Below are positions 25,558 through 34,196 of a stretch of 64,000 bases of DNA, in pieces. Source of the stretch: DAIDKA01 sp035503515 (GTDB taxonomy: Bacteria > Pseudomonadota > Gammaproteobacteria > Steroidobacterales > Steroidobacteraceae); contig DATJTJ010000176.1 of assembly GCA_035503515.1 (NCBI GenBank), forward strand, positions 5,862 through 69,861. The letters run 5' to 3'. The first letter of the stretch is position 1; every line of letters starts with the position of its first letter. The translations under genes were made by a program, and so were the position numbers. The notes under the pieces are model-generated. The model made no database searches, was not told where the DNA came from, and saw nothing but the letters and a program-made list of their open reading frames with translations.

Positions 25558-28500
25558 ATGAGACGACCCGCCAGAATCGCGAGCGCAGTGGCCGCCGGCT
25601 TGCTGGGGCTGATGGTCCTGGTGATCGCCGCCGTGCTCGTGATCCCGAATACGACGGGTGGCCGCGCGCTGATCATCCGCGAGACGGCCGCGCTGACCGA
25701 CGGCAAGGTCCGTCTCGCCGGCATCCACGGCCGCTTTCCCGGGGCGCTGGACCTGGACCGCATCGAGCTGCGCGACCGCCAGGGTCCATGGCTGTGGGCA
25801 CAGCACATCTCCCTTCGCTGGTCGCCCGCTGCGCTCGTGGGCCGGCACATCCTCGTGGACTCGCTGCACATCGCCCTGCTGCACGTCGAGCGCTATCCCC
25901 TCCGGGAGTCGAACCGCAGTTCAGGGTCCTCGTCGGTACCGCATACGGATGTGCGGGACCTGAGCATCGACACGCTGGAGCTGGGTCGGGCACTCACCGG
26001 CGATCCGGCATCGCTCAGTGTGAAGGCCTCGGCCCACGTCCGCTCTGTCCAGGATATGGACGCCCACCTGGCGCTGCGTCGGATCGCCGGCGATGGCGAC
26101 TATGAAGCGGACGCTCACCTGGACCCGCAGTCCATCGACGCGACACTGCAGTTGCGCGAGCCTGCCCACGGTCCCCTGGCGCACCTGGTCAAGGTACCGG
26201 ACGCGGGGGCGCTGTCGGCGCAGGTCGCGATCCGCGGACCGCGTGCCGCCGAGAACCTGCAACTGTCGGTGGCGGCGGGACCCCTGCAGGCACGGGCCAA
26301 CGGCCGCATCGATCTGCACGACGGCGCCGCCGATCTCGGCTACTCCGTGGTGGCGCCTGCGATGACGCCGGCCGCGGGGCTCGCCTGGCAGAGCATCGAT
26401 GTGCAAGGGCAGCTGCACGGACCGCTGAAGCTGCTCACGGCCGACGGCCATGTGCTCATCAAGGCCTTGCAGATTCCGGGCGGCACCCGCGTGGCCCAGG
26501 TCGATGCGCGCGTGCAGGGCGATCGCGGTTCCATCGATCTGAAGGCGGCAGTGGATGGCCTGCAGATCCCGGGCTCCGCACCCGACCTGTTCGCGCATTC
26601 CCCGCTCACCGTGGAGGCGGTGGCGCACCTGGATGACCCGACCCGTCCGGTGCGGCTGACCGCGCACCATGCCCTGTTCGCCCTGCAGGCCGATGCCGTG
26701 ACCGTGGGCCGGCAACACGCCAACCTCAGACTCGAGGTTCCGGACCTGAAGCCTCTGGCGCCCGTGGCGGGCGCTGGCATCACGGGCGACGCACAGGTGA
26801 CGGCGCATCTGGACTACGCGCCCTCGGCGAGCAGCATCACCGCGAATCTCAGCAGTCATCTCGATGCGCCGGGCGCCGCCTGGGCGGGCCTGGTGCGCGG
26901 CGGCCTCACGCAGCTGCAGGCGGCCGTGGACCTGAGCGATCAGCGCATCGAGGTGCGCACGCTCAGGCTCACCGCGCGGGCGATCACCTTCACGGCGGAC
27001 GGTTCGGAAAATCGCCGCAGCGGGCAGGACGTGCAGGCCCGGTTCGAGCTGGGCCTGCCCGATGTGCATCGCCTCTCCCCTTCGCTCGCGGGGGATCTGC
27101 AGATAACGGGAACCGTCGCGGGTCCCCGGGAGCAGCTCGGTACCGACACGCGGCTCGCCGCGAATCTGTCCGTGAGCGGATCGCCCCGCGGCAAGGTTTC
27201 GGCCCGTATCCAGGCCAAGGGCCTGCCCCAGGCACCGCAGGCGACGGTCGAGGCCTCGGGGGAGCTGGAAGGATCCCCCCTTCAGGTCAACGCCGAACTG
27301 CGCACCGAAGCCGCCGGGGCATTGCGCGCCATCATCCAGCGAGCCCATTGGAAGAGCGCGAACGCACACGGCGACATCACGCTCGCGCGGTCGCTGCAGG
27401 AAGGCCGCGGCAGCGCGCACCTGCAGGTGGGACAGCTGAGCGACTTCAGCGGCCTCGCCGGCCGCCCCCTGTCCGGCTCGGTCAATGGCGAACTGCAGCT
27501 GGCCTCCCAGGCGGGGCGATCGACGGCACAGCTCCAGGTCGACGCACACAACGTCGCCACGGCCGGTATCACCGCCAACGCGCAGCTGCATGCGGGGGGA
27601 CCGCTGAACGCTCTCGAGGTCACCCTGCGGGCCGACTCTCCCGCCATCGCCGGTCAGCCGGCCCGGATCAGCGCGGTAACCACCGTGGACCTCGGGGCGA
27701 AGAGACTGCGGCTGTCCAGTCTGCAGGCCTCCTGGCACGACCAGGACCTGCGGCTGCTGAACCCGGCTCAGGTGCAGTTTGCGCAGGGGCTGACGATCCA
27801 GCACCTGAAACTGGGCATGCGGCAGGCGATCGCGGAGGTCAATGGGGCGATTTCCCCGGCCCTCGATGTGCACGCAGCCCTCAGGCACGTGGATCCTACC
27901 GTGGTCAACGCCTTCGTACCGGGTGCGCTCGCCAGTGGCACCGCCGACGCGGAAGCCACCCTGAAGGGCACCCTTGCCGCACCCACCGGCACCGTGCAGC
28001 TGCAGCTGCTTCACGTCAGGGCCCTGAGTGTCCAGGCGCAGGGCCTGCCGGCGAGCGACCTGCGCGCGACGGCCCACCTGCACGGGGACACGGCCGACAT
28101 CGATGCGCATCTGAGCGCCGGCGGCTCGCGGCTGATGCTGACCGGCAAGGCGCCCATGGCGACGGGCGGTTCCGCGGATCTCAAGGTGTCGGGCAACATC
28201 GATCTGGCGCTCGCCAATCCCATCCTGGAGGCGGGCGGTGAGCATGTGACCGGCACGATGTCGATCGATACCCGGGTCACGGGGCCGACCAGCGCCCCGC
28301 AGATCGCAGGCTCGGTCCGCCTGAGCAACGGCAGCGTCAGGGACTATGCGCAGGGGATCAGCCTCACCGACATCAGCGGCAGGCTGACCGGCGCCCAGGG
28401 GTTGCTGCGTATCGAGCAACTGACCGCGCGCGCGGCGCCGGGCGACATCGCGGTGCAGGGCACCCTCGGGGTGCTGCAGCCGAAGATTCCCGTCGACCTG

Positions 28501-29514
28501 AAAATCACCGCGAAGAATGCCCAGCCCATCGCCAGCAACATCATCACGGCCAACCTCAATGCCGACCTGCAGATCGATGGCGCAGTGCGCGACCAGCTGA
28601 ACGTCAATGGCAGCGTTCATGTGAACAAAGCGAGTATCAGCATCCCGGGTGGCCTGCCGCCTGAGGTGGCCGTGCTGGATGTCGAGCGCGACGGGGTGGC
28701 CCCGCCGCCACCCGCCGCAAATCCCCTGATGGTCAACCTGCACGTGGACGTTGATGCACCCAACAGGATCCTGGTCACGGGCAGGGGACTCGATGCCGAA
28801 ATGGGTGGCAGTCTTCACGTCCGCGGCACGACCGCGGTGCCGCGGGTCACCGGCGGCTTCGAACTGGAGCGCGGGTTCTTCACCCTGGCCAGCAGCAGGC
28901 TCACGTTCAGCAGCGGTACCGTGACGTTCAACGGCAGTGGTCTCGCGCACAAGCTCGATCCTTCCCTGGACTTCACCGCGCAGACCCAGGCGGCCGAGGT
29001 CACCGCCATCGTGCATATCACGGGCCTCGCCGATTCGCCGAAGATCGCACTCAGCAGTACCCCGGAGCTGCCTTCCGATGAAATCCTCTCCCGGATCCTG
29101 TTCGGGGAGCCGGCGGCGCAGCTGACGGCCCTGCAGGTCGTGGAAATCGGGGCCGCGCTGGCGAGCCTGCGCGGCGGCGGCAACGGGCCCAGCCTGAATC
29201 CCCTCGCGCGGCTGCAGAAGGCGCTGGGACTGGACCGTCTGTCCGTCGGCAGCGCGGCCAATACCTCCAGCGCTTCCTCCAGCACCCAGGCGTCCGGGGC
29301 GAGCGTCGAGGCGGGGCGCTATGTTTCCAACCGGGTGTACGTGGGTGTCAAGGAGGGCACCACCGGCTCCAGCCAGGTGGATGTGGATGTCGATCTGACC
29401 AAGAACCTGAAGCTGCAGGCGCAACTGGGCAACGGCACCGCCACCGCCCAGGGCGTCACGCCGGAAAACGATCCCGGCAGCAGTCTCGGAGTCGCGTACC
29501 AGTTCGAGTACTAG
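25558..29514 (+). CDS. tamB: Translocation and assembly module inner-membrane component TamB
   Basis: A 1318-residue AsmA-like protein. One N-terminal helix (about 12-35, LLGLMVLVIAAVLVIP) anchors it, then a very long periplasmic beta-rich groove of repeating amphipathic strands leads to the conserved C-terminal DUF490/TamB domain (about 960-1318) with LVNPLMVNLHVDV-like and GGFELERGFFTL segments and the end SLGVAYQFEY. It spans the periplasm and works with TamA, the gene just upstream. The stop overlaps that of the convergent DUF3618 gene. A long open frame on the opposite strand is a GC artefact. Confidence 0.92.
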   Translation: MRRPARIASAVAAGLLGLMVLVIAAVLVIPNTTGGRALIIRETAALTDGKVRLAGIHGRFPGALDLDRIELRDRQGPWLWAQHISLRWSPAALVGRHILVDSLHIALLHVERYPLRESNRSSGSSSVPHTDVRDLSIDTLELGRALTGDPASLSVKASAHVRSVQDMDAHLALRRIAGDGDYEADAHLDPQSIDATLQLREPAHGPLAHLVKVPDAGALSAQVAIRGPRAAENLQLSVAAGPLQARANGRIDLHDGAADLGYSVVAPAMTPAAGLAWQSIDVQGQLHGPLKLLTADGHVLIKALQIPGGTRVAQVDARVQGDRGSIDLKAAVDGLQIPGSAPDLFAHSPLTVEAVAHLDDPTRPVRLTAHHALFALQADAVTVGRQHANLRLEVPDLKPLAPVAGAGITGDAQVTAHLDYAPSASSITANLSSHLDAPGAAWAGLVRGGLTQLQAAVDLSDQRIEVRTLRLTARAITFTADGSENRRSGQDVQARFELGLPDVHRLSPSLAGDLQITGTVAGPREQLGTDTRLAANLSVSGSPRGKVSARIQAKGLPQAPQATVEASGELEGSPLQVNAELRTEAAGALRAIIQRAHWKSANAHGDITLARSLQEGRGSAHLQVGQLSDFSGLAGRPLSGSVNGELQLASQAGRSTAQLQVDAHNVATAGITANAQLHAGGPLNALEVTLRADSPAIAGQPARISAVTTVDLGAKRLRLSSLQASWHDQDLRLLNPAQVQFAQGLTIQHLKLGMRQAIAEVNGAISPALDVHAALRHVDPTVVNAFVPGALASGTADAEATLKGTLAAPTGTVQLQLLHVRALSVQAQGLPASDLRATAHLHGDTADIDAHLSAGGSRLMLTGKAPMATGGSADLKVSGNIDLALANPILEAGGEHVTGTMSIDTRVTGPTSAPQIAGSVRLSNGSVRDYAQGISLTDISGRLTGAQGLLRIEQLTARAAPGDIAVQGTLGVLQPKIPVDLKITAKNAQPIASNIITANLNADLQIDGAVRDQLNVNGSVHVNKASISIPGGLPPEVAVLDVERDGVAPPPPAANPLMVNLHVDVDAPNRILVTGRGLDAEMGGSLHVRGTTAVPRVTGGFELERGFFTLASSRLTFSSGTVTFNGSGLAHKLDPSLDFTAQTQAAEVTAIVHITGLADSPKIALSSTPELPSDEILSRILFGEPAAQLTALQVVEIGAALASLRGGGNGPSLNPLARLQKALGLDRLSVGSAANTSSASSSTQASGASVEAGRYVSNRVYVGVKEGTTGSSQVDVDVDLTKNLKLQAQLGNGTATAQGVTPENDPGSSLGVAYQFEY

Positions 29515-29777
29515 GAGCGGCGGCGGTACCAGATCATCCCGGCGCAAATTCCTGCGCCGATGCCGAGCGCGATGGCGGCCGCCGTCATCGGTCTTTGCCT
29601 GATCCAGCGGCCCGCAGCGGTCAGCGACTCGGTAGAACCTTCCCGGGCCACACGCCAGGCCACTTTCGCCCGTTGGCGCGGCGACAGCCGCAGCTGCAGG
29701 GCGCTGAGTATGCGATCCAGGGCGTGGCGCGTGGCCTCGATCTCCCGCTCCAGCGATTCGATCTGCCCGGAGTTCAT
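29511..29777 (-). CDS. DUF3618-family small membrane protein
   Basis: An 88-residue protein with the DUF3618 pattern: SLEREIEATRHALDRILSALQLRLSPRQR at the start (a short coiled helix) and one C-terminal hydrophobic segment PMTAAAIALGIGAGICAGMIW ending in arginines. Such proteins sit next to holin-X-like membrane proteins in many proteobacteria and are thought to act in envelope stress, but function is unproven. ATG at 29777 overlaps the stop of the gene upstream. A much longer in-frame open stretch exists upstream but lacks family similarity. Confidence 0.78.
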   Translation of the reverse strand: MNSGQIESLEREIEATRHALDRILSALQLRLSPRQRAKVAWRVAREGSTESLTAAGRWIRQRPMTAAAIALGIGAGICAGMIWYRRRS

Positions 29778-30184
29778 GGATGGATCCGCCGCAACAGCAC
29801 CTCCCGGTCCCGGCGCAGGGAGTCCGCAAGGTGCTCGGGTCGCAGCGATGTCTTGCGCAGATGCCTGCGGCCGCGCTCCACCAGCCACAGACCGGCCGCA
29901 CCGATGACCAGTCCCACGGCGAGCGCGGCCAGCCAGGCCGGGATCAGCAACGCCAGCGCCAGCACGGCCGCGGCCACCAGCACCAGGATCGCCACGAACA
30001 GCAATCCGGCACCGCAGCACAGGTCCAGGGCGCAGGCGCGCAGGGGCGAACTTCTTTGCAGCAGTTCAGTTCTGGCCAGTGCCAGCTCCTGGCGGGTCAA
30101 TACCCCCAGCTGCGCGATCAGCTGGTGCAGCAGACCGGGAATGGACTTGCGGTGGTCGGATATTTCGTGGTCACCCATCAACAT
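29774..30184 (-). CDS. Holin-X-type (DUF1469-like) membrane protein
   Basis: A 136-residue protein: an N-terminal amphipathic region (LIAQLGVLTRQELALARTEL), two hydrophobic helices at about 55-100 (GLLFVAILVLVAAAVLALALLIP, then LAALAVGLVIGAAGLWLV), and a charged tail with SLRRDREVLLRR. This is the chromosomal holin-superfamily-III-like architecture and does not imply a phage. It forms a two-gene operon with the DUF3618 protein. ATG at 30178 is an alternative start two codons later. Confidence 0.75.
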   Translation of the reverse strand: MLMGDHEISDHRKSIPGLLHQLIAQLGVLTRQELALARTELLQRSSPLRACALDLCCGAGLLFVAILVLVAAAVLALALLIPAWLAALAVGLVIGAAGLWLVERGRRHLRKTSLRPEHLADSLRRDREVLLRRIHP

Positions 30185-30338
30185 GTCGGTTCACCGTACT
30201 CCCGGCATGAATCTAGAACAGTTCGGGTCTTCGACGCGTAGGAGGGGAACCCCAGCAGCGGAAGTCCGTTGCGAGACTTCCGTGTCGTCTCAGAGGCACC
30301 CGGGGATATGCGCCGCCGGTGCTTCGGCAGCGGGGTCT

Positions 30339-30911
30339 CTATTGGGAGAGATGCTTGAGGAATTCCTGCAGCGCCGGCCGGCCGTCCTGCCAGAGCAGGA
30401 ATGTATCGGGCGAGTCATCCGGCAGACTCAAGTCTATCGCGTGGCTCGACGCGATCAGTTTCAACGTGTCGGGTTCGACGGCGTACGCGCGCAGGGCGGC
30501 ATTCGTCGCCGGCACGAACAGGACCTCCGGCTTCGGCAGTCCCTCCGGTAAGCGCTCCAGCGGCGTCAGTTTGACCGAGTGTCCGTCGACATCGATGATC
30601 AGTTCACCGGCGGTCGCACCGCCGGCGGATGGCAGCTCCTTGCCGTAGTACGCGGACCAGCGGTACAGGAGCAGGAATTCCGAGTATTTGCCGGCATCAT
30701 CCTTCTGGATCGCATCGAGCGTCAGGTAGTTGTGCGAGGATCTGGCATCCGCCGGACGCGAGAACGTGATGGGGGCGCCCACCACGGTCACCGTGGCGCC
30801 CGTGCGGTCATCCAGCACGTCACGCGAACCTGGCGGCACGCTCTTGCAGGCGGCCAGTGCCGCGAGGACCGTGAAGGCGAGTAAATCTCGGGACAGGTAC
30901 CGACTGGCCAT
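30339..30911 (-). CDS. Putative lipoprotein of unknown function
   Basis: A 190-residue protein with a signal peptide ending in the lipobox LAAC (Cys22), so a lipid-anchored envelope protein. The mature part has a hydrophilic beta-rich look (ATVTVVGAPITFSR, YSEFLLLYRWSAYYGK) and ends FLLWQDGRPALQEFLKHL. I do not recognise the family. It lies six bases after the exported reductase, so the two are surely cotranscribed and probably share a periplasmic process. Confidence 0.7.
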   Translation of the reverse strand: MASRYLSRDLLAFTVLAALAACKSVPPGSRDVLDDRTGATVTVVGAPITFSRPADARSSHNYLTLDAIQKDDAGKYSEFLLLYRWSAYYGKELPSAGGATAGELIIDVDGHSVKLTPLERLPEGLPKPEVLFVPATNAALRAYAVEPDTLKLIASSHAIDLSLPDDSPDTFLLWQDGRPALQEFLKHLSQ

Positions 30912-30917
30912 GCTGTA

Positions 30918-31979
30918 TCAGGTCTTCTTCGCGTCTTTGTTCACGTCGATGATGACCTTTCCTTCCCGGTCTCCCGTGCGGCCAAAGCTCAGTGCCTGCC
31001 CGGTCCTGGCCAGCGGGAAGCTTTTTTCGACCTTCACGGAGTACTTCCCGTCATCCGCCATCTGCGTGAGCTTCTTCAGCAGTTCGGCGTTCGAGAGCGC
31101 CTGGCGGGCCACGTGGATGCAGGTGACCTTTGCCGCCGCGCAGGCCTTTTCGTCCACCTGTCCGGATGCATCCAGGACCAGGCCACCCGGCTGCACGTAG
31201 GAAAGGGCGTTCGCGTTCTCGGCGCCCACGGTGTTGAGGACGACGGCGACCGCCTTGGCCCTGTCCCGGACGTTGTCCTTGTCGTAGTCGATGATCTCCT
31301 GGGCGCCCAGGCCCTTGAGGTACTTGTCGTGGCGGGAGGAGGCGACGGCAATGACATGGGCGCCCGCCGCGCGGGCTGCCTGCACGGCCGTGCTGCCGAC
31401 ACCCCCGGCGGCACCGATGATGAGTACACGCTCGCCCGGCTTCACATTGGCCATCACGACCATGCGCAGGCCCGTGTAGCCCGCGATGGGAATGCCCGCC
31501 GCTTCCTCGAACGTGAACTTGCGCGGCTTCATGGCCAGTTCCGCGGCAGGCGCCACGGCATATTCGGCATAGGCGCCACCGCCGGGCAGCGCGGTATAGA
31601 CCTTGTCTCCGACCTTGTATTCAGAAACTCCCGGACCGACCGCGACGATGACGCCGGCCACATCGCGACCCGGAGGCGCAGGGGCTCTTGTCGGTATCGC
31701 GCCCTGAGCTCCCGCAGGCGCCGGTGGGCGACTACCCCAATCGACCGGATTCGTTCCCGCCGCATAGACCCGCAGCAGGACCTGCCCTGCGGCAGGTTGC
31801 GGCACGGGGACGGTCTCGAGTTTCACCGATCCGGGCGGCCCGCCGGCATCGGCGCGAATGGCGTGCATGGATGGGGGGATCTTCGAGGGTGCGGCGATCG
31901 CGACAGCCGTCACGGCCAGTGCCATGAGGCCGCCGACCCCGATCATTGCGAGAAAACCGGTTTTTGCTGATGCGATCAC
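30918..31979 (-). CDS. Exported/anchored medium-chain NADPH:quinone reductase-like protein
   Basis: A 353-residue medium-chain dehydrogenase/reductase of the quinone oxidoreductase branch: PPGRDVAGVIVAVG, then the dinucleotide-binding GAAGGVGSTAVQAA. Catalytic-zinc ligands are absent. Unusually the domain starts only after a leader with a hydrophobic stretch FLAMIGVGGLMALAVTAVAIAA (about 9-30), which looks like a signal peptide or anchor. The GTG start at 31979 has GGGGGA upstream, while the internal ATG at 31868 has a C-rich leader with no ribosome site, so the extension is probably real. It is followed by a lipoprotein gene six bases away. Confidence 0.78.
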   Translation of the reverse strand: MIASAKTGFLAMIGVGGLMALAVTAVAIAAPSKIPPSMHAIRADAGGPPGSVKLETVPVPQPAAGQVLLRVYAAGTNPVDWGSRPPAPAGAQGAIPTRAPAPPGRDVAGVIVAVGPGVSEYKVGDKVYTALPGGGAYAEYAVAPAAELAMKPRKFTFEEAAGIPIAGYTGLRMVVMANVKPGERVLIIGAAGGVGSTAVQAARAAGAHVIAVASSRHDKYLKGLGAQEIIDYDKDNVRDRAKAVAVVLNTVGAENANALSYVQPGGLVLDASGQVDEKACAAAKVTCIHVARQALSNAELLKKLTQMADDGKYSVKVEKSFPLARTGQALSFGRTGDREGKVIIDVNKDAKKT

Positions 31980-32198
31980 AAATTCCCCCGTTTGCGCGTC
32001 GGTTCCGATTCTATCGTCATCGACCGCCGAATGGTTGACTCGGGCGCGGCGGTATTCGAAACTGTGCGCAGTGCGCGTTGGGGCGCCTCCTGTCCGCGGC
32101 AAGGGAGATTACTCCCACCCAAACGATCGTCGAGATCGGCCCATGCTTTCTTCCGGCCTGGATGCAAGCGGACTTCAGGCGCAACGGAAGGAAGTCCC

Positions 32199-33917
32199 AT
32201 GACCCGACATCTCACGCCCGACACCCGCCTGGAGACGCTGCGCAAGGAAGCCAAGCGCTGGCTGAAGGCGCTGCGTGCCCAAAATCAGACGGCGCGCGAT
32301 CGGTTCAACCACGCCTACGCTGACGCTTCGCAACAACCGAGCTTGCGTGACGTGCAGCATGCGCTGGCCCGCGAGCACGGTCTTGCGGACTGGGTGGCAT
32401 TGAAGGCCGCCGTGGCCGAGGCGGCTCTTGCCGGCCGCGGTCGCGAGGAGCGCCTGGCGGAATTCCTCGAACATGCGCGCCTTCGTTATGGCATTCGTCC
32501 GGGCACGGGTAAGTGGGAGGAGACGTACTCGGATGACCCGGGGCGGTGGAGTTACGCCGCCCGGATTCTCGAGCGTCATCCGCAGATCGTGGCCGGCAAC
32601 ATCCACGCCGCGGCGGTCAGCGGCGATCTGGAGGAGGTCCGGCGAATACTACGCGAGCGCCCGGCGGCAGCGTTGGAACGCGCCACGCTCGATGGCGCGC
32701 AGCCGCTTGACTACGTCTGCTACGGCCGCCTGCCGATCCCCGCGGCCCGCGACAACGGTGTGGCGATCGCCGCTGCACTGCTGGATGCGGGGGCGCCGTT
32801 TGAACACGCCGTCGCCGCGGACGACGGCGCCGAGTTCCAGCCGCTGACGGCAGCCATCGGCGATGGGGAAGCCGGTCAACCCCCTCATCCCCAGGCCGAG
32901 CAGCTGGCGACGCTGCTCATCGACCGCGGCGCCGATCCGTACTCCAGCCAGGCGCTCTACAACACGGCCTTGCACACGGATGATGCGTTCTGGCTCGATT
33001 TTCTGCACGAGCGCTCCGTACGTCGCGGCGACGCGCACAAGTGGACGATGCCATCCAAAGCGTGGCCCAAATCGCCGATGGTCGATTTCCTGCTCATCAT
33101 GGCCGTGCACGCCAACCATCTGGTGCGCGCGCGCTGGGCGCTTGCGCGCGGCGCGGATCCGCGCTGCCGGCACCCCTACTATTCACGCGGCAACCTCCAC
33201 ACGCACGCCACCGTCAACGGCAACGACGAAATGGCCGCCTTGCTGCTGGAATTCGGCGCCGTCGCCGACCGTTTGACTGTACAGGAGTCTTTCCAGGCGG
33301 CCTGCATCCGACTGGACCGCGCAGCGGCGGCGCGGTTGGCGCGAGAGCACCCGCAATGCCTGAGGGACCCCGCGCCGATGCTGCTCGCCGCGACGCGGGA
33401 CCTGAAGGACATGGCGCGACTGCTGCTCGATCTGGGGATGTCACCGGACATCGCCGATCACACGCGCTACAGCGCGCTGCATGCCGCCGCCGGCCACGAC
33501 TCGGTCGAAGTCGGCCAACTGCTCATCGAGCGCGGCGCGCAGATCGATCCCCTCGATACCCGCTTCCAGAGCCCGCCCCTGGGGTGGGCCACCTATCGCA
33601 GGCAGCGGCGCATGATGGCCATGCTGGGCACCGTCAGCCGCCATGTACGGGCGTTGTGCTGGACGGGGAATGTGGCGCGACTGCGGGAGCTGTTTGCGCA
33701 GGACTCAGCGCTGGCCCGGACGGTATATGAGCGCGGCACGCTGTTTTTCGAGCTGCCAGACGATGAGGATGTCGCGCACCAGATCGCCGAACTGCTGCTG
33801 GCGCATGGGGCGGATCCCGGTCTGCGCAATCCGGATGGAAAAACCGCGGCGCAAAATGCCGAAGACGAGGGCCTGGATTCGGTCGCGGATCTGCTGTCAG
33901 AGTTTCATGCGAGGTAG
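32199..33917 (+). CDS. Ankyrin-repeat protein
   Basis: A 572-residue protein without a signal peptide. The first about 75 residues (DTRLETLRKEAKRWLKALR, SLRDVQHALAREHGLADWVALK) match a helical N-terminal region common in bacterial ankyrin proteins. Ankyrin repeats follow (for example NIHAAAVSGDLEEVRRIL, AALLLEFGAVADR, YSALHAAAGHDSVEVGQLLIERGAQID, AELLLAHGADPGLRNPDGKTA). They mediate protein contacts; no catalytic domain is attached. ATG at 32199 is chosen because GGAAGGAAG precedes it; a longer in-frame stretch upstream shows no similarity. Confidence 0.82.
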   Translation: MTRHLTPDTRLETLRKEAKRWLKALRAQNQTARDRFNHAYADASQQPSLRDVQHALAREHGLADWVALKAAVAEAALAGRGREERLAEFLEHARLRYGIRPGTGKWEETYSDDPGRWSYAARILERHPQIVAGNIHAAAVSGDLEEVRRILRERPAAALERATLDGAQPLDYVCYGRLPIPAARDNGVAIAAALLDAGAPFEHAVAADDGAEFQPLTAAIGDGEAGQPPHPQAEQLATLLIDRGADPYSSQALYNTALHTDDAFWLDFLHERSVRRGDAHKWTMPSKAWPKSPMVDFLLIMAVHANHLVRARWALARGADPRCRHPYYSRGNLHTHATVNGNDEMAALLLEFGAVADRLTVQESFQAACIRLDRAAAARLAREHPQCLRDPAPMLLAATRDLKDMARLLLDLGMSPDIADHTRYSALHAAAGHDSVEVGQLLIERGAQIDPLDTRFQSPPLGWATYRRQRRMMAMLGTVSRHVRALCWTGNVARLRELFAQDSALARTVYERGTLFFELPDDEDVAHQIAELLLAHGADPGLRNPDGKTAAQNAEDEGLDSVADLLSEFHAR

Positions 33918-34069
33918 GCGACCGGCCGGCTCGTCTTTGCGACGATGTGCCGGACCGTCGCCAGCGCGCTGCTGTATTCCTCATCTTGTTTGAAGGCAAC
34001 GGCGAATCGCGTTGATCGTACTTCCTGCGCAGCGAACGGGCGTGCAATGGCGGGCGCACTGCTGCCTAA

Positions 34070-34102
34070 AATGCTAGCATTCCGATTGCTGTGGATTGCT
34101 GT
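34070..34102. promoter_or_regulatory. Regulatory-looking block before the ClC gene: palindrome and 10-bp-phased repeats
   Basis: AATGCTAGCATT (34070-34081) is a perfect 12-bp palindrome. It is followed by GATTGCTGT twice (34084-34092 and 34094-34102), one helical turn apart. The surroundings are unusually AT-rich for this window, and the ClC start lies about 95 bp downstream. This suits a promoter with regulator sites. Confidence 0.4.
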
Positions 34103-34196
34103 TGTGAAGCTTAAGTGATTGAAGTGGCGGACTTTCGTACCACGGGTGATGATGATTCATGGGTCGTACTAGGCAGCGTGCATCGGCACGGTCAGC

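Noticed and set aside
25921..29901. A 1326-codon open frame antisense to tamB.
   Set aside because: It is the shadow of a high-GC coding strand: low-complexity Arg/Gly/His-rich translation, no recognisable domain, and TamB is clear on the other strand.
29774..30184. Holin-like protein (and the host-attachment protein at 13021) as signs of a prophage.
   Set aside because: Both are chromosomal family names; no integrase, terminase, capsid or tail gene is near, and composition is normal.
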